Notes: generated from the letters alone by a model not told the origin. A DNA stretch of 64,000 nucleotides from Lantana camara (GCA_037501455.1 CM074863.1:62911501-62975500); one strand, 5' to 3'; positions 1-11,515 are shown, counted from the first letter of the stretch. Translations and numbers: made by a program.

Positions 1-349
1 GAAGAAAAGTTAGGTTTTGAAGTCATGTGTTGATCTCTCTCATTCTTTGATGTTTTAAGTTGAATCCAAGCATGAATATGATTGTTTGAACTTCCTCTTT
101 ACATTCATGATCATGTATTTTGTGATGGTTAAGTGTTTCATGAGTTTCCATTAATGAGATTTTGAAGAAAATGTAAGAAATGACCACCTATTCTTCCATC
201 TCAAGTTTGATCACCTTGGAAGCTTGTTTATATGTTAAGATGGAGTTGTTATATTGCATTTATGTGTCCATATCATACCTGAACTTGTTGGTTGGAGGTT
301 GGTTTGGTTCTGCTCTGTTTTTCGTGCATTTTCGTTACTGAATATGGCC

Positions 350-586
350 GGTCGCGGCCGCGATCGCGATTGGTGCAAAACCAGTCGTGGCCGCGACATG
401 CGCATATCTGCTGCGTTGTTTTCTCTCAGGACGCGCCCGCGACCTGATCTACTTGCATTTCAGGTCGCGTCCGCGACCACTGTACACATTTGCTCACGTT
501 AATTGCATAAAATTGCATGAAAATTAGGATTTTATTCGGTCGCGACCGCGACCATTTCATGAGTAATTTGGGTCGCGCCAGCGACC
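350..586. repeat. Cluster of palindromic GGTCGC-N4-GCGACC boxes
   Basis: Five to six 14-16 bp boxes lie within 240 bp. The clearest are GGTCGCGTCCGCGACC (463-478), GGTCGCGACCGCGACC (538-553) and GGTCGCGCCAGCGACC (571-586). Looser copies are at 350-365, 384-397 and 428-445. The arms GGTCGC/GCGACC are constant while the four central bases vary. The surrounding DNA is AT-rich, so the boxes stand out in composition. Function unknown; a site for a dimeric protein or an RNA stem are both possible. Confidence 0.75.
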
Positions 587-1643
587 CCTGCGTGGCTGCA
601 TGAAAATTTATTTTTCAAACCCCATTTGCATGGCTTTATTGGATTATTTTTGGTTCCTTAACTTCATTAACATGTCATATAATGTGTTAACTTGTGTGTT
701 ACGAAGTTTTATAATTTTTCGTGAATTATTTTCCGAGTTGTGGCTTCATATGTCTTTAATGCTCCTAATGTATGCATACATGGATCTTTTGCATCTAAGT
801 TGAACCCTAATTGCTTGCTATCTTTTATTTTATGACTTGTATGATATGTGTACACACTATATGACGCATTATGCTTGTTATTTGGAATTCTTGGATTGAT
901 TTGGCTTGATCTATGAGACATATGAACTTAAATGAATTTAAATGGTAAACGTATGCCTTGATGCTTCATGTTGGAATCTTAAGTGGCATCTTACTTCTTT
1001 TTAATAGCTTATATGAATTGTTTACATATTGTACTATGGGTTAAGCGTATTAATTGAATTTCTTGGATTAATTTGGTGATTATGAAGTGATGAACCTAAA
1101 TGATTTTATATGAGTCTCGAAAGGAATGCGTTGAACGTTTTTATGTCTTTAAGACATTGATTGTACACAAGAATGTTTCTATGACATGATATCATATCTT
1201 ATACCTTCATATCATACTTATTGCATTTCCGTGCGTCATATATAGTTCATTTGGGGTCTTGAGTCTCACGAACAAGTTACATTGTCTTTTGCACAGTTTT
1301 CTCCAGGGCGGAGATGCCGGGTTCATAGGACACTTTCAAGTCTTCTTGTCTTCTTGGTTTTGTTCGGTAAGATGCGTATAGGTGGGTTTCTCTACTATTT
1401 AGTTAAATGGCCCTATATACTCCCAATGTGTAAAGTTTTCAGCCAAAGGTATACATGTATATAGAGTCGTTTTAAAGAGTAAATGATTTTAAAGTAAAGC
1501 CTTATTTTCTGAACCCACCAAATGTTTTGGCGAGAAATGAATGAATGAATGAATGCACAGAATGGGGCCTAGGGGCTTGATGTGAGTGGGGACCCGAGGA
1601 GGCAAGGGCTGACGGTAAACCCTCACACTAGTCCCACTATTGA

Positions 1644-1712
1644 ACGGCGGTACCGGACCTCGTCAGGAGATTGGCGGGGAAAGGGAGCTGAGTGCCATCT
1701 GGGGAGTCATGT
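1644..1712 (+). repeat. 69-bp block identical to one in the LARD LTR
   Basis: This block runs from ACGGCGGTACCGGACC to GGGGAGTCATGT and is letter-for-letter the same as 39450-39518 in the LARD 5' LTR. The sequences on either side match only loosely. It lies about 0.8 kb before the LTR 3' end here and about 1.0 kb before it in the LARD. The copy in the LARD 3' LTR (from about 45573) has a few changes. Confidence 0.85.
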
Positions 1713-2485
1713 AACCCCTTTTGGTCAATGATTGGATGGTTCGGGCCGATCACCCGGCCATTAACCCGAAGGAAGAAGGTGTATATGACCGATTGAATCG
1801 AATCGATTGATTGTGCACAAAGAATGACATGCATGAACGAATTAATGAATAAATGATTATTGAATTACACATGGTGTTGGTTGGAGTTGATGCACGCCCA
1901 CTCGCCGGGCCACGAAAGACCTAAAGAATGGAAATGAACGTTATAATCCCTTTTGATGACTTCTTTATTTTACCCACTTGGGAACTGCTCTAAAACCCTC
2001 ATTTGAGATTATAACTTGCATGTGAATGTTAAATATTGTCGTATACGTTATTTACGCCTCTTTTTATACCCACCAGTCTCGTATAGACTGAACCCGGTTT
2101 GTTTTCAGTTTCTTTACAGGTTGGAGTGCTAGGCGGGGAGTCTAGTTCGTCAGGTCTATTGGTTAAGTTTGAGTCACTTCATCTGCATCTTGTAACTTTG
2201 ATTGTGATTATGGATTTATGTTATGAACGAATTTTCGAGAACAGGTGGTTGTGCTAATTGAAACTGTTAGGTGGATTGAATTAGTACGAGATTATATGCT
2301 ATGCTTTTGCTTTGGCAATTATCCTTGTTCTTTTGATGTGGTTGCGAAGGTTTAGTTCCCGCCTAGCCTAAGGAGTGAGTGAGTCCCCGTTCGCCGTGAT
2401 CTAGCTCGGGTATGGATTGTCCATTTCATATTCGGGTCGGGTCTCGGTGCGGGGGATGTGGCACCTTTTCGGTTGGGGTGCTACA

Positions 2486-3009
2486 TGTGCGTTAGCCCCC
2501 TCACTCGGTCAAGTTGACTGACCCCTCGTTTAAACTTTTAGTTGCAGGTCTTTTGGCATTTGCTAGGCGGGAGTGAGTCCTTGAGTTACACTTCGTCGGT
2601 CTAGTCTTTCTAGTTGCATTTGACTTTCATACACTTTACTTATGTTATGACTTGTAGACTTGAGATTATACTTTACCTTTCTGTAGCCCTGTGTGGCATT
2701 CGTATTCGGCCCTGTGTAGCACTTGATGATTATTACATTATGTTTGATACTCTGATATTCGGGACTAGGTATCTATGCTAGTTCAACCCGTCACTTGTTT
2801 TGAATGTTGCTTTAAATGCTTCCGCTATCTGATGTTGAATGTTTAATTTGCTTCCGCGCTCTGAGTTTGTCGAGTTAGATCCGCCTAACATAGCGTGTGT
2901 GTTGGTCTCCCGTTCGTTGTGATTCGGATTCGGGCATGGATTTCCATTTCATGATCGGGTCTGGGTCTCAGTGCGGGGGATGTGGCATCCTCCGTTTTGG
3001 GGTATTACA
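2486..3009 (+). mobile_element. 3' terminal piece of a second gypsy-type LTR
   Basis: The segment contains the usual tail of these LTRs: a CTAGGCGGGAGTGAGTCC motif near 2565, a GTGCGGGGGATGTGGC motif near 2971, and the terminus GGGGTATTACA at 3009. The preceding LTR ends at 2485 with a full terminus, so this is best read as the older LTR into which the first one inserted. It is followed by non-LTR sequence with no primer-binding site, so it is a 3' LTR or a solo LTR. Confidence 0.65.
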
Positions 3010-3754
3010 ATTGAATTCTTGAATTGAATGTTGAAATGCATAATGGTGGGGTATATTTAAAGACTATGATGTACCTCTTCAAAAGGGTGTTTACCTATTC
3101 ACTTTTAGTTATTAATTAATAAGACACCTTTTTTATTATTACCGAAACAATGCAATGTTGCATGATACCTTTTCAAATAAAGTGACAACTATTCATCACA
3201 ATTATTAATCCGAAAGGTCATGTCTTTTAAAAAACATTGCATATATTATATATAAATGTGTCTTTATTAATTATTAAGTATAAGTTTAATTTTCTCATTC
3301 AATAATTATTAAATTTTGATAAAATAAATATATCAAAATTCCAACAAAAACGCAATAGTTTAGGATGTTGTAAATTGTTAACCCTTTAATAAATGGAGAC
3401 AATTTTGACATTATATACATCCGGAAGAATATCAATAAATCAAAAAATACTAAATCTATTATTTGTTAAAAACAATCGAATAATTTATGAAACATTAATT
3501 GATTATTACTTTTAAAATGGGACGGAAGAAAAGCAACATACCGCTAACATTTTTCGTCAAATAAGAATAGAAAATATTAGCGAGGCCAACATTACCATAA
3601 AAACTAATTGACTATAATATGGTTAAATGTTGAGGAAAAAAGAAAAAAGAATATCAATAGTGACCAACATATTGATGATGATGTTTTTTTTTTAGGTACT
3701 TGTACGAAATGCAAGAAATAAAGTTGCAAAAAGTGATTAAGCTAGCATGGAACC
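3010..3754. other. AT-rich stretch without a recognisable gene
   Basis: About 745 bp of AT-rich sequence lies between an LTR end and the short copia LTR. I see no coding frame, RNA gene or clear terminal inverted repeats. It may be the only non-LTR-retrotransposon DNA in the window, or unrecognised old repeat. Confidence 0.5.
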
Positions 3755-3965
3755 TGTTAAAGGATAAGATCACATAACTAAGGAAAGATTTTGATTGCCT
3801 CAAATCTCTCTTGTAATCTTTTCCTTCCTTATTGTTCTCCTTGTAATTAGCCTTTTTCCTCTCTTGTATTTTGTTTCCCTAGTTCTTAGTATATATTATG
3901 TTGTATCGTGTAACTTGTTAATTCAATGAATACAAAGATTTCTTGGCTCCATATGTGGCTTTACA
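3755..3965 (+). repeat. 5' LTR of copia E0 (about 211 bp)
   Basis: It starts TGTTAAAGGATAAG, ends GGCTTTACA and is immediately followed by a tRNA-Met-like primer site, which fixes the right end. It contains a plausible AT-rich promoter stretch (TATATATTATG near 3892). Short LTRs of about 200 bp are usual for several copia lineages. The second LTR is not in the window, so the left boundary rests on the TG terminus alone. Confidence 0.6.
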
Positions 3966-3978
3966 TGGTACAAGAGCC
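3966..3978 (+). promoter_or_regulatory. Degenerate primer-binding site (tRNA-iMet) of E0
   Basis: TGGTACAAGAGCC differs at two positions from the usual plant initiator-Met site TGGTATCAGAGCC and sits directly after the LTR. Confidence 0.6.
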
Positions 3979-3982
3979 ATAT

Positions 3983-6856
3983 TGCGACGCCCCAACGGGA
4001 TCCCCGGACCTAGAGGGCCCCGTGGAGTGTCGCCCGCACGGCCTAGTCAAGGTTTGCTGAGCGCTTAACTTGATTCAGCCCATAAGCGAAAGATGAAACT
4101 ACGGTAATCTAGAGTAACAACTCCAAGTGCAACCAAAACTATCGGAAACAACGGAAACGATAACTTAATATGAAAGGTAGTGGTCCTAAAACAAGAGTCC
4201 AAAACAAAATAAAATAACTGAACTTACATACCGACCCCGAGGAAGACGACGACAAAACCAGTACAAGCAACAACCAATGCTTTTGCCCTTATGTGGGGCT
4301 TAAGCTTACAAAACGCACAATTATATACATTCCCCGAGGTGGGGTACTGTACATCGACGACGAAACGACGGGCAAGACGACTCTAGTGTCTCTAATCCAA
4401 GGGATGCTCACCTATCTCCTGGTCTCGCTCAAAAAGATCTGAAATACGAGTCAAAAGAGAGGAATAAGTCAAACTGACTCAGTGAGGTAGGCGGAACAAT
4501 CTAGAACATTAAATAATAACAAACCATAATCGTTGCATGAGCAGACAAGGAACAGTGTATATAAAATATACATGCGTATGAACGAGCTATGAACAATCTC
4601 ACCCCTTTTATCGCGTAAAACCAAAATCATTAAATAACTCCAAACACCAGTGTCGGGGTATCCCCCAACTAACAGTGGTCGAGAGTCCCACGTGCCCGTG
4701 AGATCATCTCTTCGGCTCACCACTCGAGACCATCTCCGAATCTCCAAATGGTAGCGTCAACATGTGGGCATTACCTCACACAGCTACGACCGCGGCCCGA
4801 TACCGCCCAGCCGGTCTGATGTTGAGAGTAACCCCGTGGCCAAGAACTACCCCGTGGGCGTCCCCACGAGTGCAATCAAATAATAATGGAACAGAATAGC
4901 TCGTTAACAAGAACGGTAGATTCATTTCAAATAAACAAATGATTTGATGCAGTACTTATAGATAAGAAATCCTTTTTACTAACAAAATCATTTGTCTTAA
5001 AACCAATAACTAATAATCAAATATTTAGATATGTAAATATAACAAGATGGGAATAAAAATGGAAATCATCAAATAAAGGTCTTACGAAAGCTGGTATAAT
5101 AATATAACTATACGTATTTCAGTTTTGAAGATAAATTTCCTCACCGTACTGATTTGCAGCTGGTCATAGTTCTCCTGACAAAAGGACAACACGACCCTAG
5201 GTCAAAATGCTAAATCTAAATACCGTTGTCTGAATCCAGTTTTAGCAAACAACCATGTTACAATCACAATTTAACCTTCACGTATACATACACAATTACA
5301 TGGCATACATTTTAAGAAAGTTATTTGAATTACGGAAACATCATTCGTGAAAGGCTTCAAGTATGGAAATATAGTAACCATCAAATAAAATTAAAGCCAT
5401 CACGTTAATGCCATTATCCATCTCATAAAGTATGTTTAATATGAATAACATAAATTAATATTCAACCACGTAATTACTCACTCTAATTAAATTATAATTT
5501 AGTGTTACATAATTTGTTTAAAGATATGCATTTAATTAGTATGTACCCACCTGAAGCATCATTACAAACCAACTTCATTAACACTTAAGTTTCGGATAAA
5601 AAAAACTATACATTTATTTACTTAAAATCTGAACTAGTAGATGATTTCTTAATAATATGATAAAAGACGAATTCATCTTGTTAAAATTAAAGCAAACTTA
5701 TTCGGTAGTATCAACATCCCATCATTAAAATATTTAATTAAGGTAAAATTGAGTTAATATTTTATGATCTGCTTAAAAAAAATCCTACAACAAATTTGTT
5801 TCAAGACCTGAACTAAAACCAAGCATAGTAAATTCAGGCCAACCTATAATTTCTAAATTTAGACCAATTAGATTTATGGTTTATTAACAAATCCTGATTA
5901 TAATTATAAAGGTAAATCAAATCAGACAATATTCAAAATTAGAGCCTTAAAATTAAAATTAATAACGCCCGAATAACATTTTGAATATTTAAATAGATTG
6001 AATTACTTACGGAAGTTGGTATACGAAGATACGGGAATTTCTTGGCCAAACGAAATGGTAGGAGTTCACTTTGACAGGTTTCGGGAAAGACTCTTGCTCT
6101 ATTCGTGTAGTGAGGTTCAAAGTTTTGGCAGAATACTAACCTACTAGTCAAAGTAATAGTCAAATAAAATATGTAAAAGAGAGGGAGGGAAGCTTACCAC
6201 TTGTCAGTTAATGAAATTGAGGCGGCAATTTTTTGGCATGACTCATCAAAAGGAGGAACAATTATCTCTTTGCCATTAAGTTTCTTTTACGCAGGAATAT
6301 GTATACAATGTAATGTTATTATAATAATAATAATTTTTTTTTTCGCAAATTAGGAACATTCATGTAGTGTCCACATTTAATTTACGTGTGTGCATGTGTT
6401 AAGTGCAAAGACTACATGAGACATGTATTAAATATGATATTCATGGAATAATTTGAATAGAGGACAAAAGGAACCATTATTGTTGTTATTATTTTATACT
6501 TAAATGAATATAAGACCCTTGTTACAAAACAATGTTAAACTTCCATTTTCGAGACATGCAAAAGTGGTTGAACTAAATTACGAAAATCTTTAAATTGAAA
6601 GTTGGTTGATTAAATATACATATCTGGGTCTATAGGTTAGGAGTTAATATTTACAATTTTTTTTTTTTTTAAATTACACATAAATATTTTATCAAATAGA
6701 TATGTAACTGTTTCCTAAATATAATTGGGTCAAGTAACATTCTAAATTTAAATAAATAAATTGCACAGTTGATATGCCACGAAATATGTATGCATGTTAT
6801 GATGTAATATTTTTCTAATTTATATTTTCTTACTTTTCTAAATATCAGGGTGTCAC
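3983..6856 (-). mobile_element. Solo gypsy-type LTR (about 2.87 kb), reverse orientation
   Basis: The unit begins TGCGACGCCCC on the + strand and ends ...GGGTGTCAC, i.e. it reads GTGACACCC to GGGGCGTCGCA on the - strand, a form common for gypsy LTRs. CCATAT flanks both sides (3977-3982 and 6857-6862), which is the target duplication within one base of the expected 5 bp. There is no internal domain, so it is a solo LTR left by recombination between two LTRs. It contains the CAGTGAGGTAGGCGG-type tail motif on the left and a GC-rich segment at about 4650-4880. No coding capacity. It sits just behind the primer-binding site of E0. Confidence 0.75.
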
Positions 6857-6898
6857 CCATATTAATTTTTTTTTTTCTGCTTTGCCCACCACCGCAAC

Positions 6899-9579
6899 TG
6901 TAGCACCCCTATACGTAGAGATGCCACACCCCCGCACTATAAGTCGATCCACATACGAAATGGATGATTCGTACATGAACCAACCTATAGCGAACGGGTG
7001 ACAATCCAAGAAACAATCTAGCTAGCTAGGCGGGTCTAACCTCAATCGAAGTATAACAATGCAATAAAACGAGCGAAAGCATAATAATTTCCCATATCAC
7101 TTATCAAGTATTCAAGACATACTAGCCTCTAATTCCATATATCAATACATTATCATCTCCACAATTTCAAAACATGTCATAATATACAAAAGCTTTCACA
7201 TGTTCTTAACTAAACAAGTACAAGATACCAAAATGAGAATGAGGTGCTAAACTCGACCAAAAGACTCGAACCCGCCTAGCACTTCCTTGCAACCCTGAAA
7301 ATGTGAGGTGTCAGTCTACCACAGACTGAGTGAGGGGTTTAAACAAATATAAGCGCACGTATCATGCAAGCTATAATCTCGGGTAAGATTTTATAAGAAA
7401 CACAATATAAGTTCAAGGATAAAGAGCAATTCCCGCCCGAGATTACAATTAAATTAATTTAACAATTTAATTAATTATCAATTCAATCCGTGGCCCTGGT
7501 GAGTAAAGGGCAATTCCCCAACCTTGCACCAATAGTGAATCATTTCATGCTAGTTTAATTATCATGTGATCATGCGATTCATTTACAGTGCACACGTATC
7601 CATTTCATGAACCCCTTAACTTCGATTGATGGTGGGTTTGCAAAGCCCTAACCATCCATTCTACGTACGTCAGGAACATGACTCCCACGTACGGGATTCC
7701 TTCCTCCACCAAACCTCCTGGTGGATTCAGGGGTCATCCCAATGTTGAGGGGTGTGCAGAGTTACCCGTCAGCCCTATGCCTTCCCGGTTGGCTCGTACA
7801 CATACCCTCGGGCCCAAAGTGCTATCATGCTACTCGCCACTAAACATTCACGATATAATCACAATACACGCATTGCTTTGCATGATCATGATATTAATCA
7901 AACTACATACATTGCTTTGCATGAGCCCGATTTGCTTTGAAATTATTTTAAAAGCTTGGAAACGATTATAAGAAAATATACGTATACCTTTTTGGCTTGA
8001 AAATTCACATAAAGGTTATAGGGTTCTATATATTAGTAATTAAACCTCACCTTTACCGAACAACCAAAAAGTAAGAAGAAACCCTAAGGAGCATGCTCCT
8101 CGTCTCCCGGACCGTGATCTGTGCAACAAGGGACAAGTGTACATAAGACTCAACTCGTATGAACCATTTAAGACGCACGACGAAGTCATGATCAATAGGT
8201 CATGCAATAATAATTAAGGAATGTCAAGTAGGAGCATAATTATCAATAAAACAAGTATATATATCATATAATTCACATACGGTAGCCAAGTAAATGAAAA
8301 AAATACAATATACAAGGTTTTGGTGAAGTTTAGGAAAACTTGACAATTTTGGGAAAATGCACATGTTGTGGGAAAACTGGAATATCTTAAATTCTAGAAG
8401 TAGGAATTGAGTTTTGTTTGTTGGGTGTGAAAGTAGACACAAAGAACTTTCCAACGGTATATGACACGTTTTCTAATTCAAAGCGAGGTGAAAATGGCGT
8501 TGGTTCGAAGTTGGGAAAAATGCAGATTCTGGCGGGGTCGCGGGCGCAACCAAAAACCTTCACAAAATGGTCGCGGCATTTTCCGAAATTTTCATGCAAT
8601 TTTCCAAAAGTCGAAAGTTGGCCAAAATGGGGTCGTGGGCGCGACCTGTTTTATGTGTATTTTCAGTCGCGGGCGCGACCTTCAAGTTCTGACGAAAAAA
8701 CAGGGCAGAAAACAGGGGAAGGCTCGGCCAAACACAAAATCAACACAAAACATGAATTTTCATGCACCAAAATACAAGTTTCTGGAAATACACATATATA
8801 CATGCTTAATATACAATAAAGTTCCATTTAAACACCCAAAACACACATGATCATCAAGATTTATTACTTTCAAGTTCATATATATACTCATCTCATAACT
8901 CCAATTTCATCAAGGATCCATGCAACAAATCATGATATAATTATATATTCATGTTTCTAACAATCAATAATCCATATATTTCATAAAATCAAAAACCCTA
9001 GCTTCATGAATAATTCTCAAAAGATCATATACTCAAGTTTCATATACCTTGAATGAAAAGAAATGGAAGAAAAGATGATTGAGCTTCAAAGCTTGAATTT
9101 TCTTGAAAAACTTGGGTGAATTGGATGAAATATCTTCTCTCTTCTTGGAGCATATGATTCGGTGAGCAAAGGAAGCAATTTGGGATGAAATGATCAAGAT
9201 GAAATAAGCTTGGAAGCTTGAAGAATATATTACGTGATTCATCCTTTTTGAATTGTGTGAAAATGTTCAAATTGCAATTTAATCCCTCATGTGTCTAAGT
9301 TATGCAATTAGGGGTGATTTGTTTGCTAAATGATCACTTAAATCCATGAAAAGGGTATGCAATTTGGTCCCTTAATTTTAGAAAAATGAGCAAGTAGGGA
9401 CAAGTTCGTAATTAAAGCACTCCCGGTAATTTTTCCCGCGAAATGAATATTTTTCCATGACATGAAATAATTTTTCCAATGATATGATTCTATATAATTT
9501 CATGAAAGTTTGCTAAAATTTAATTTATAAAATTATAGTGAAACGTAGGAAATTAATTAATGAAAATCGGGGCGTTACA
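6899..9579 (-). repeat. 3' LTR of the deleted gypsy element (2681 bp)
   Basis: The ends are TGTAGCACCCC (6899) and GGGGCGTTACA (9579) on the + strand. On the + strand the right end is followed by the complement of a polypurine tract, which fixes the orientation. The left end carries the shared tail motifs (GCCACACCCCCGCAC near 6922, CTAGGCGGGTCTAACC near 7026). A TATATATA stretch near 8876-8886 could be the promoter on the - strand, about 200 bp upstream of the palindromic boxes. Confidence 0.8.
8536..8680. repeat. Palindromic GGTCGYGGGCGCGACC boxes
   Basis: The boxes are GGTCGCGGGCGCAACC (8536-8551), GGTCGTGGGCGCGACC (8631-8646) and AGTCGCGGGCGCGACC (8665-8680), plus a half box near 8568. 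They have the same length and outer arms as the cluster at 350-586 but a different centre (GGGC). They sit about 0.9-1.05 kb from the LTR's own 5' end. Confidence 0.75.
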
Positions 9580-9600
9580 ATTCTCCCCCCCTTAAAAGGA
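9580..9600 (-). promoter_or_regulatory. Polypurine tract (PPT) of the deleted gypsy element
   Basis: The + strand reads ATTCTCCCCCCCTTAAAAGG, i.e. a - strand purine run ending directly at the LTR start. It is the site where plus-strand synthesis is primed in this family. AGGTCCTTTT just upstream is shared with the LARD. Confidence 0.85.
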
Positions 9601-9648
9601 CCTGGTCCCCAAGTCCATTATCGAGTTTTAAATTCCAAAACCAGCAAT

Positions 9649-9752
9649 GAGAGAGCCCCATCTCTCGAACAAGTAACGAGAGCACCCCGTCTCTCCAGCA
9701 AGTAATGAAAGAACCCCGTCTTTCAGCAGGTAATGAGAGAACCCCGTCTCTT
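9649..9752 (-). repeat. Four short hairpin repeats before the PPT
   Basis: There are four units about 29 bp apart at 9649-9666, 9678-9695, 9706-9725 and 9735-9752. Each is an inverted repeat around a C-rich (+ strand) hexamer: GAGAGA/TCTCTC, GAGAG/CTCTC, TGAAAGA/TCTTTCA, GAGAGA/TCTCTT. The third unit replaces G:C pairs by A:T pairs on both sides of the stem. On the - strand the loops read CGGGGT or close to it, the same loop as in LARD units 8-11. Confidence 0.8.
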
Positions 9753-9879
9753 GGACACTTCAAATAACAATCCAAGGAACAATGATGAAAACATTTATCA
9801 CACAGGAAGCAAGTATAGTCATGCCAACCACATTAATTTATCCTCCGTAAAAGAAAAACACACTGTTGCTAGCAAAAGT

Positions 9880-10585
9880 TATAATAATGATAAAATCCAT
9901 GATGCTCGTGATATGCATGTTTGAATGTACCGTTCACCGTTGATTTTGCTATGAAGGTAATTGATACCTCTGGTTACCGCATTTGGATTTCCTCGTCCAC
10001 CTTGCACCTTGCCTGCAAAATTGTATGCACGAGCGTGAACTAACGGCCTCTCACCCCCGGCCGACCTTTCTCTTCGCCTTGGGCACGTGTCTGCTTGATG
10101 TTCATTGCTCCCACATCGCATACATAAGTTTAACTGTTTCTGGAAAGCCTCGTAGGTATGATTATCACGCCCTCAATATGCACAAAGAACCTTTGCCGAC
10201 TGTGATGGCAATGCTGTGGCCGAAGCATTTCCCGAAGTTGACTTATCAATTTGGAACTTCTTCTTTTCAGGTTTTTCCTGAGATGGTAGGGTCAGATTAG
10301 TAATAGACCTTTTTATTGCATTAGAACCTTGTTCTAATCATGAAACCGGGCTCTGTTCAAAGCGAGGAATAATTCTTCTTGCATTCACTGAGTCCTCAAC
10401 TTTCAAAGCTTTGGTAGTGGCTTTGACCTAGGTACTCGTATTAACCGCTTCTAGAGCTTTCTGTATGTCCGGACGGAGCCCCTGCACAAACTGCATCGAT
10501 TTATGGAAGTCATCACTCGCGATATTGGGTGCATAACGAGACAACCTTTCAAATTCAGATATGTACTCTGCTACCGATCTTCCTC
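9880..10585 (-). pseudogene. Gypsy gag remnant with CCHC zinc knuckle
   Basis: Gag forms the virus-like particle and binds element RNA. On the - strand, near 10580-10430, the translation contains SVAEYISEFERLSRYAPN-like and FVQGLRPDIQKAL-like segments typical of the gypsy gag core. A perfect zinc knuckle C-M-R-C-G-S-N-E-H-Q-A-D-T-C (CX2CX4HX4C) lies at 10124-10083. The frame is broken by stops between the two parts (for example near 10420) and the N-terminus is missing at the junction with E0 gag. Downstream of the knuckle a short basic, Gly-rich tail continues to about 9900 and then coding character is lost. No protease follows. Confidence 0.75.
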
Positions 10586-10589
10586 ATCC

Positions 10590-11129
10590 CATGAAGTCTG
10601 GAAGGCCCTTGCAAATGCCTTCGGTTAGATATCTCAAAATCGCCAACTTCAATTACACATTGACCTTCAAGAACTCAAACGCAATAATATGACGGTGTCA
10701 CAGTTTCTTCAGAGAGCGAAAGCCTTGTCCGATGAATTGTCTACTGCCGGGCGCCCTCTATCTGCGGCCGAATTCAATGCTATCATCTACCGGAACATTG
10801 GTTCCGAATACCACAACATCATTACTACGCTAAACCTGAGAACAGAACTAGTCTCGTTGCATGAACTGCACGGTCAACTGGTGGGGCATGAAATCCTCCT
10901 CAAAGGGTCTCTGGAAGTTACAATCGCCAATGCCTCTCATGTGACAAAGTCCAGGCCACAGTTCACTCATGGCCCCTCTCCCCCTAACAACTTCACCTAC
11001 GGAACCAACCGGCGCCCTATTCATGGTTCCAGTAATCGTTATCCTGATGGAGGTTCTAGACCTCGAGGATCGTGCCAGATTTGTGGTTGGAGGAATCACT
11101 CTGTGTCCACCTATCGCAGTCGGTACTAG
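10590..11129 (+). pseudogene. Copia gag remnant (E0)
   Basis: Translation starts in mid-domain with WKALANAFG, has a stop, then continues LQLHIDLQELKRNNMTVSQF and QRAKALSDELSTAGRP. This is the UBN2/copia gag core that packs element RNA. An open stretch from 10689 to 11129 ends in a damaged zinc knuckle, CQICGWRNHSVSTYR, where the final Cys is replaced. The N-terminal part of gag is lost at the junction with the - strand gypsy fragment (about 10585). It belongs to the same + strand unit as the integrase remnant downstream. Confidence 0.8.
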
Positions 11130-11515
11130 CCACCTGCACCTGGCTTCCGACCCTCGTTCCCTGCTCAGGCCAATCATACCTACGTTGGACATGGGCTTGC
11201 CCCTGACTTTGTTCCAGCACACTAATTCCAGCCGTCATACCACCCCTCGTACCAGGGGCCGTACCAACAACAGTTTCAGCAGTGGTACCCTGATACAACT
11301 GTAAATTTTCGTGGCACACCAGATCTCAATTCTCTAAGCAATACAACACCTTATCGTGGTAATGATCAACTTCATGTTGGTGATTGTCCAGGGTTACCTA
11401 TTACACATACAGGTAAGATAGTATTTCTTCATCTAAAGGAGTCCTTTCTTTAAATAACACACTACGAGTACCGTCCCTCACCAAGAGTTTATTATCTGTC
11501 CAAAAATTTACTTCT

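Larger units (their letters stand above)
1..2485 (+). mobile_element. Gypsy-type long LTR, 3' part (start lies left of the window)
   Basis: The stretch ends in GGGGTGCTACA at 2485, the same terminus as the LARD LTRs at 40529 and 46647. It also carries the same internal landmarks in the same order: a GGCGAGA motif near 1532, a 69-bp block at 1644-1712, then a segment reading GCACGCCCACTCGCCGGGCC near 1890. It is therefore a relative of the LARD LTR family, but clearly diverged outside those islands. No open reading frame here resembles a protein family. The LTR body is at least 2.5 kb. It abuts the 3' tail of another LTR at 2486, so it appears to have inserted into that older LTR. The left target duplication cannot be seen. 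Confidence 0.75.
6899..10585 (-). mobile_element. Deleted gypsy element: 3' LTR, PPT, hairpins and gag, pol missing
   Basis: Read on the - strand, the order is gag (10585 to about 9880), a short non-coding stretch with hairpin repeats (9752-9649), a polypurine tract (about 9600-9580) and a 2.68-kb 3' LTR (9579-6899). No protease, RT, RNase H or integrase lies between gag and the polypurine tract, and the 5' LTR is absent. At about 10585 the sequence switches to E0 gag. Either the element was naturally pol-less or pol was deleted. The loss of the 5' LTR together with part of E0 indicates a later deletion. Confidence 0.75.

Noticed and set aside
8418..8850. Open frames of about 130 codons in the deleted gypsy LTR
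   Set aside because: They run through the palindromic boxes, two frames overlap, and no motif is recognisable.
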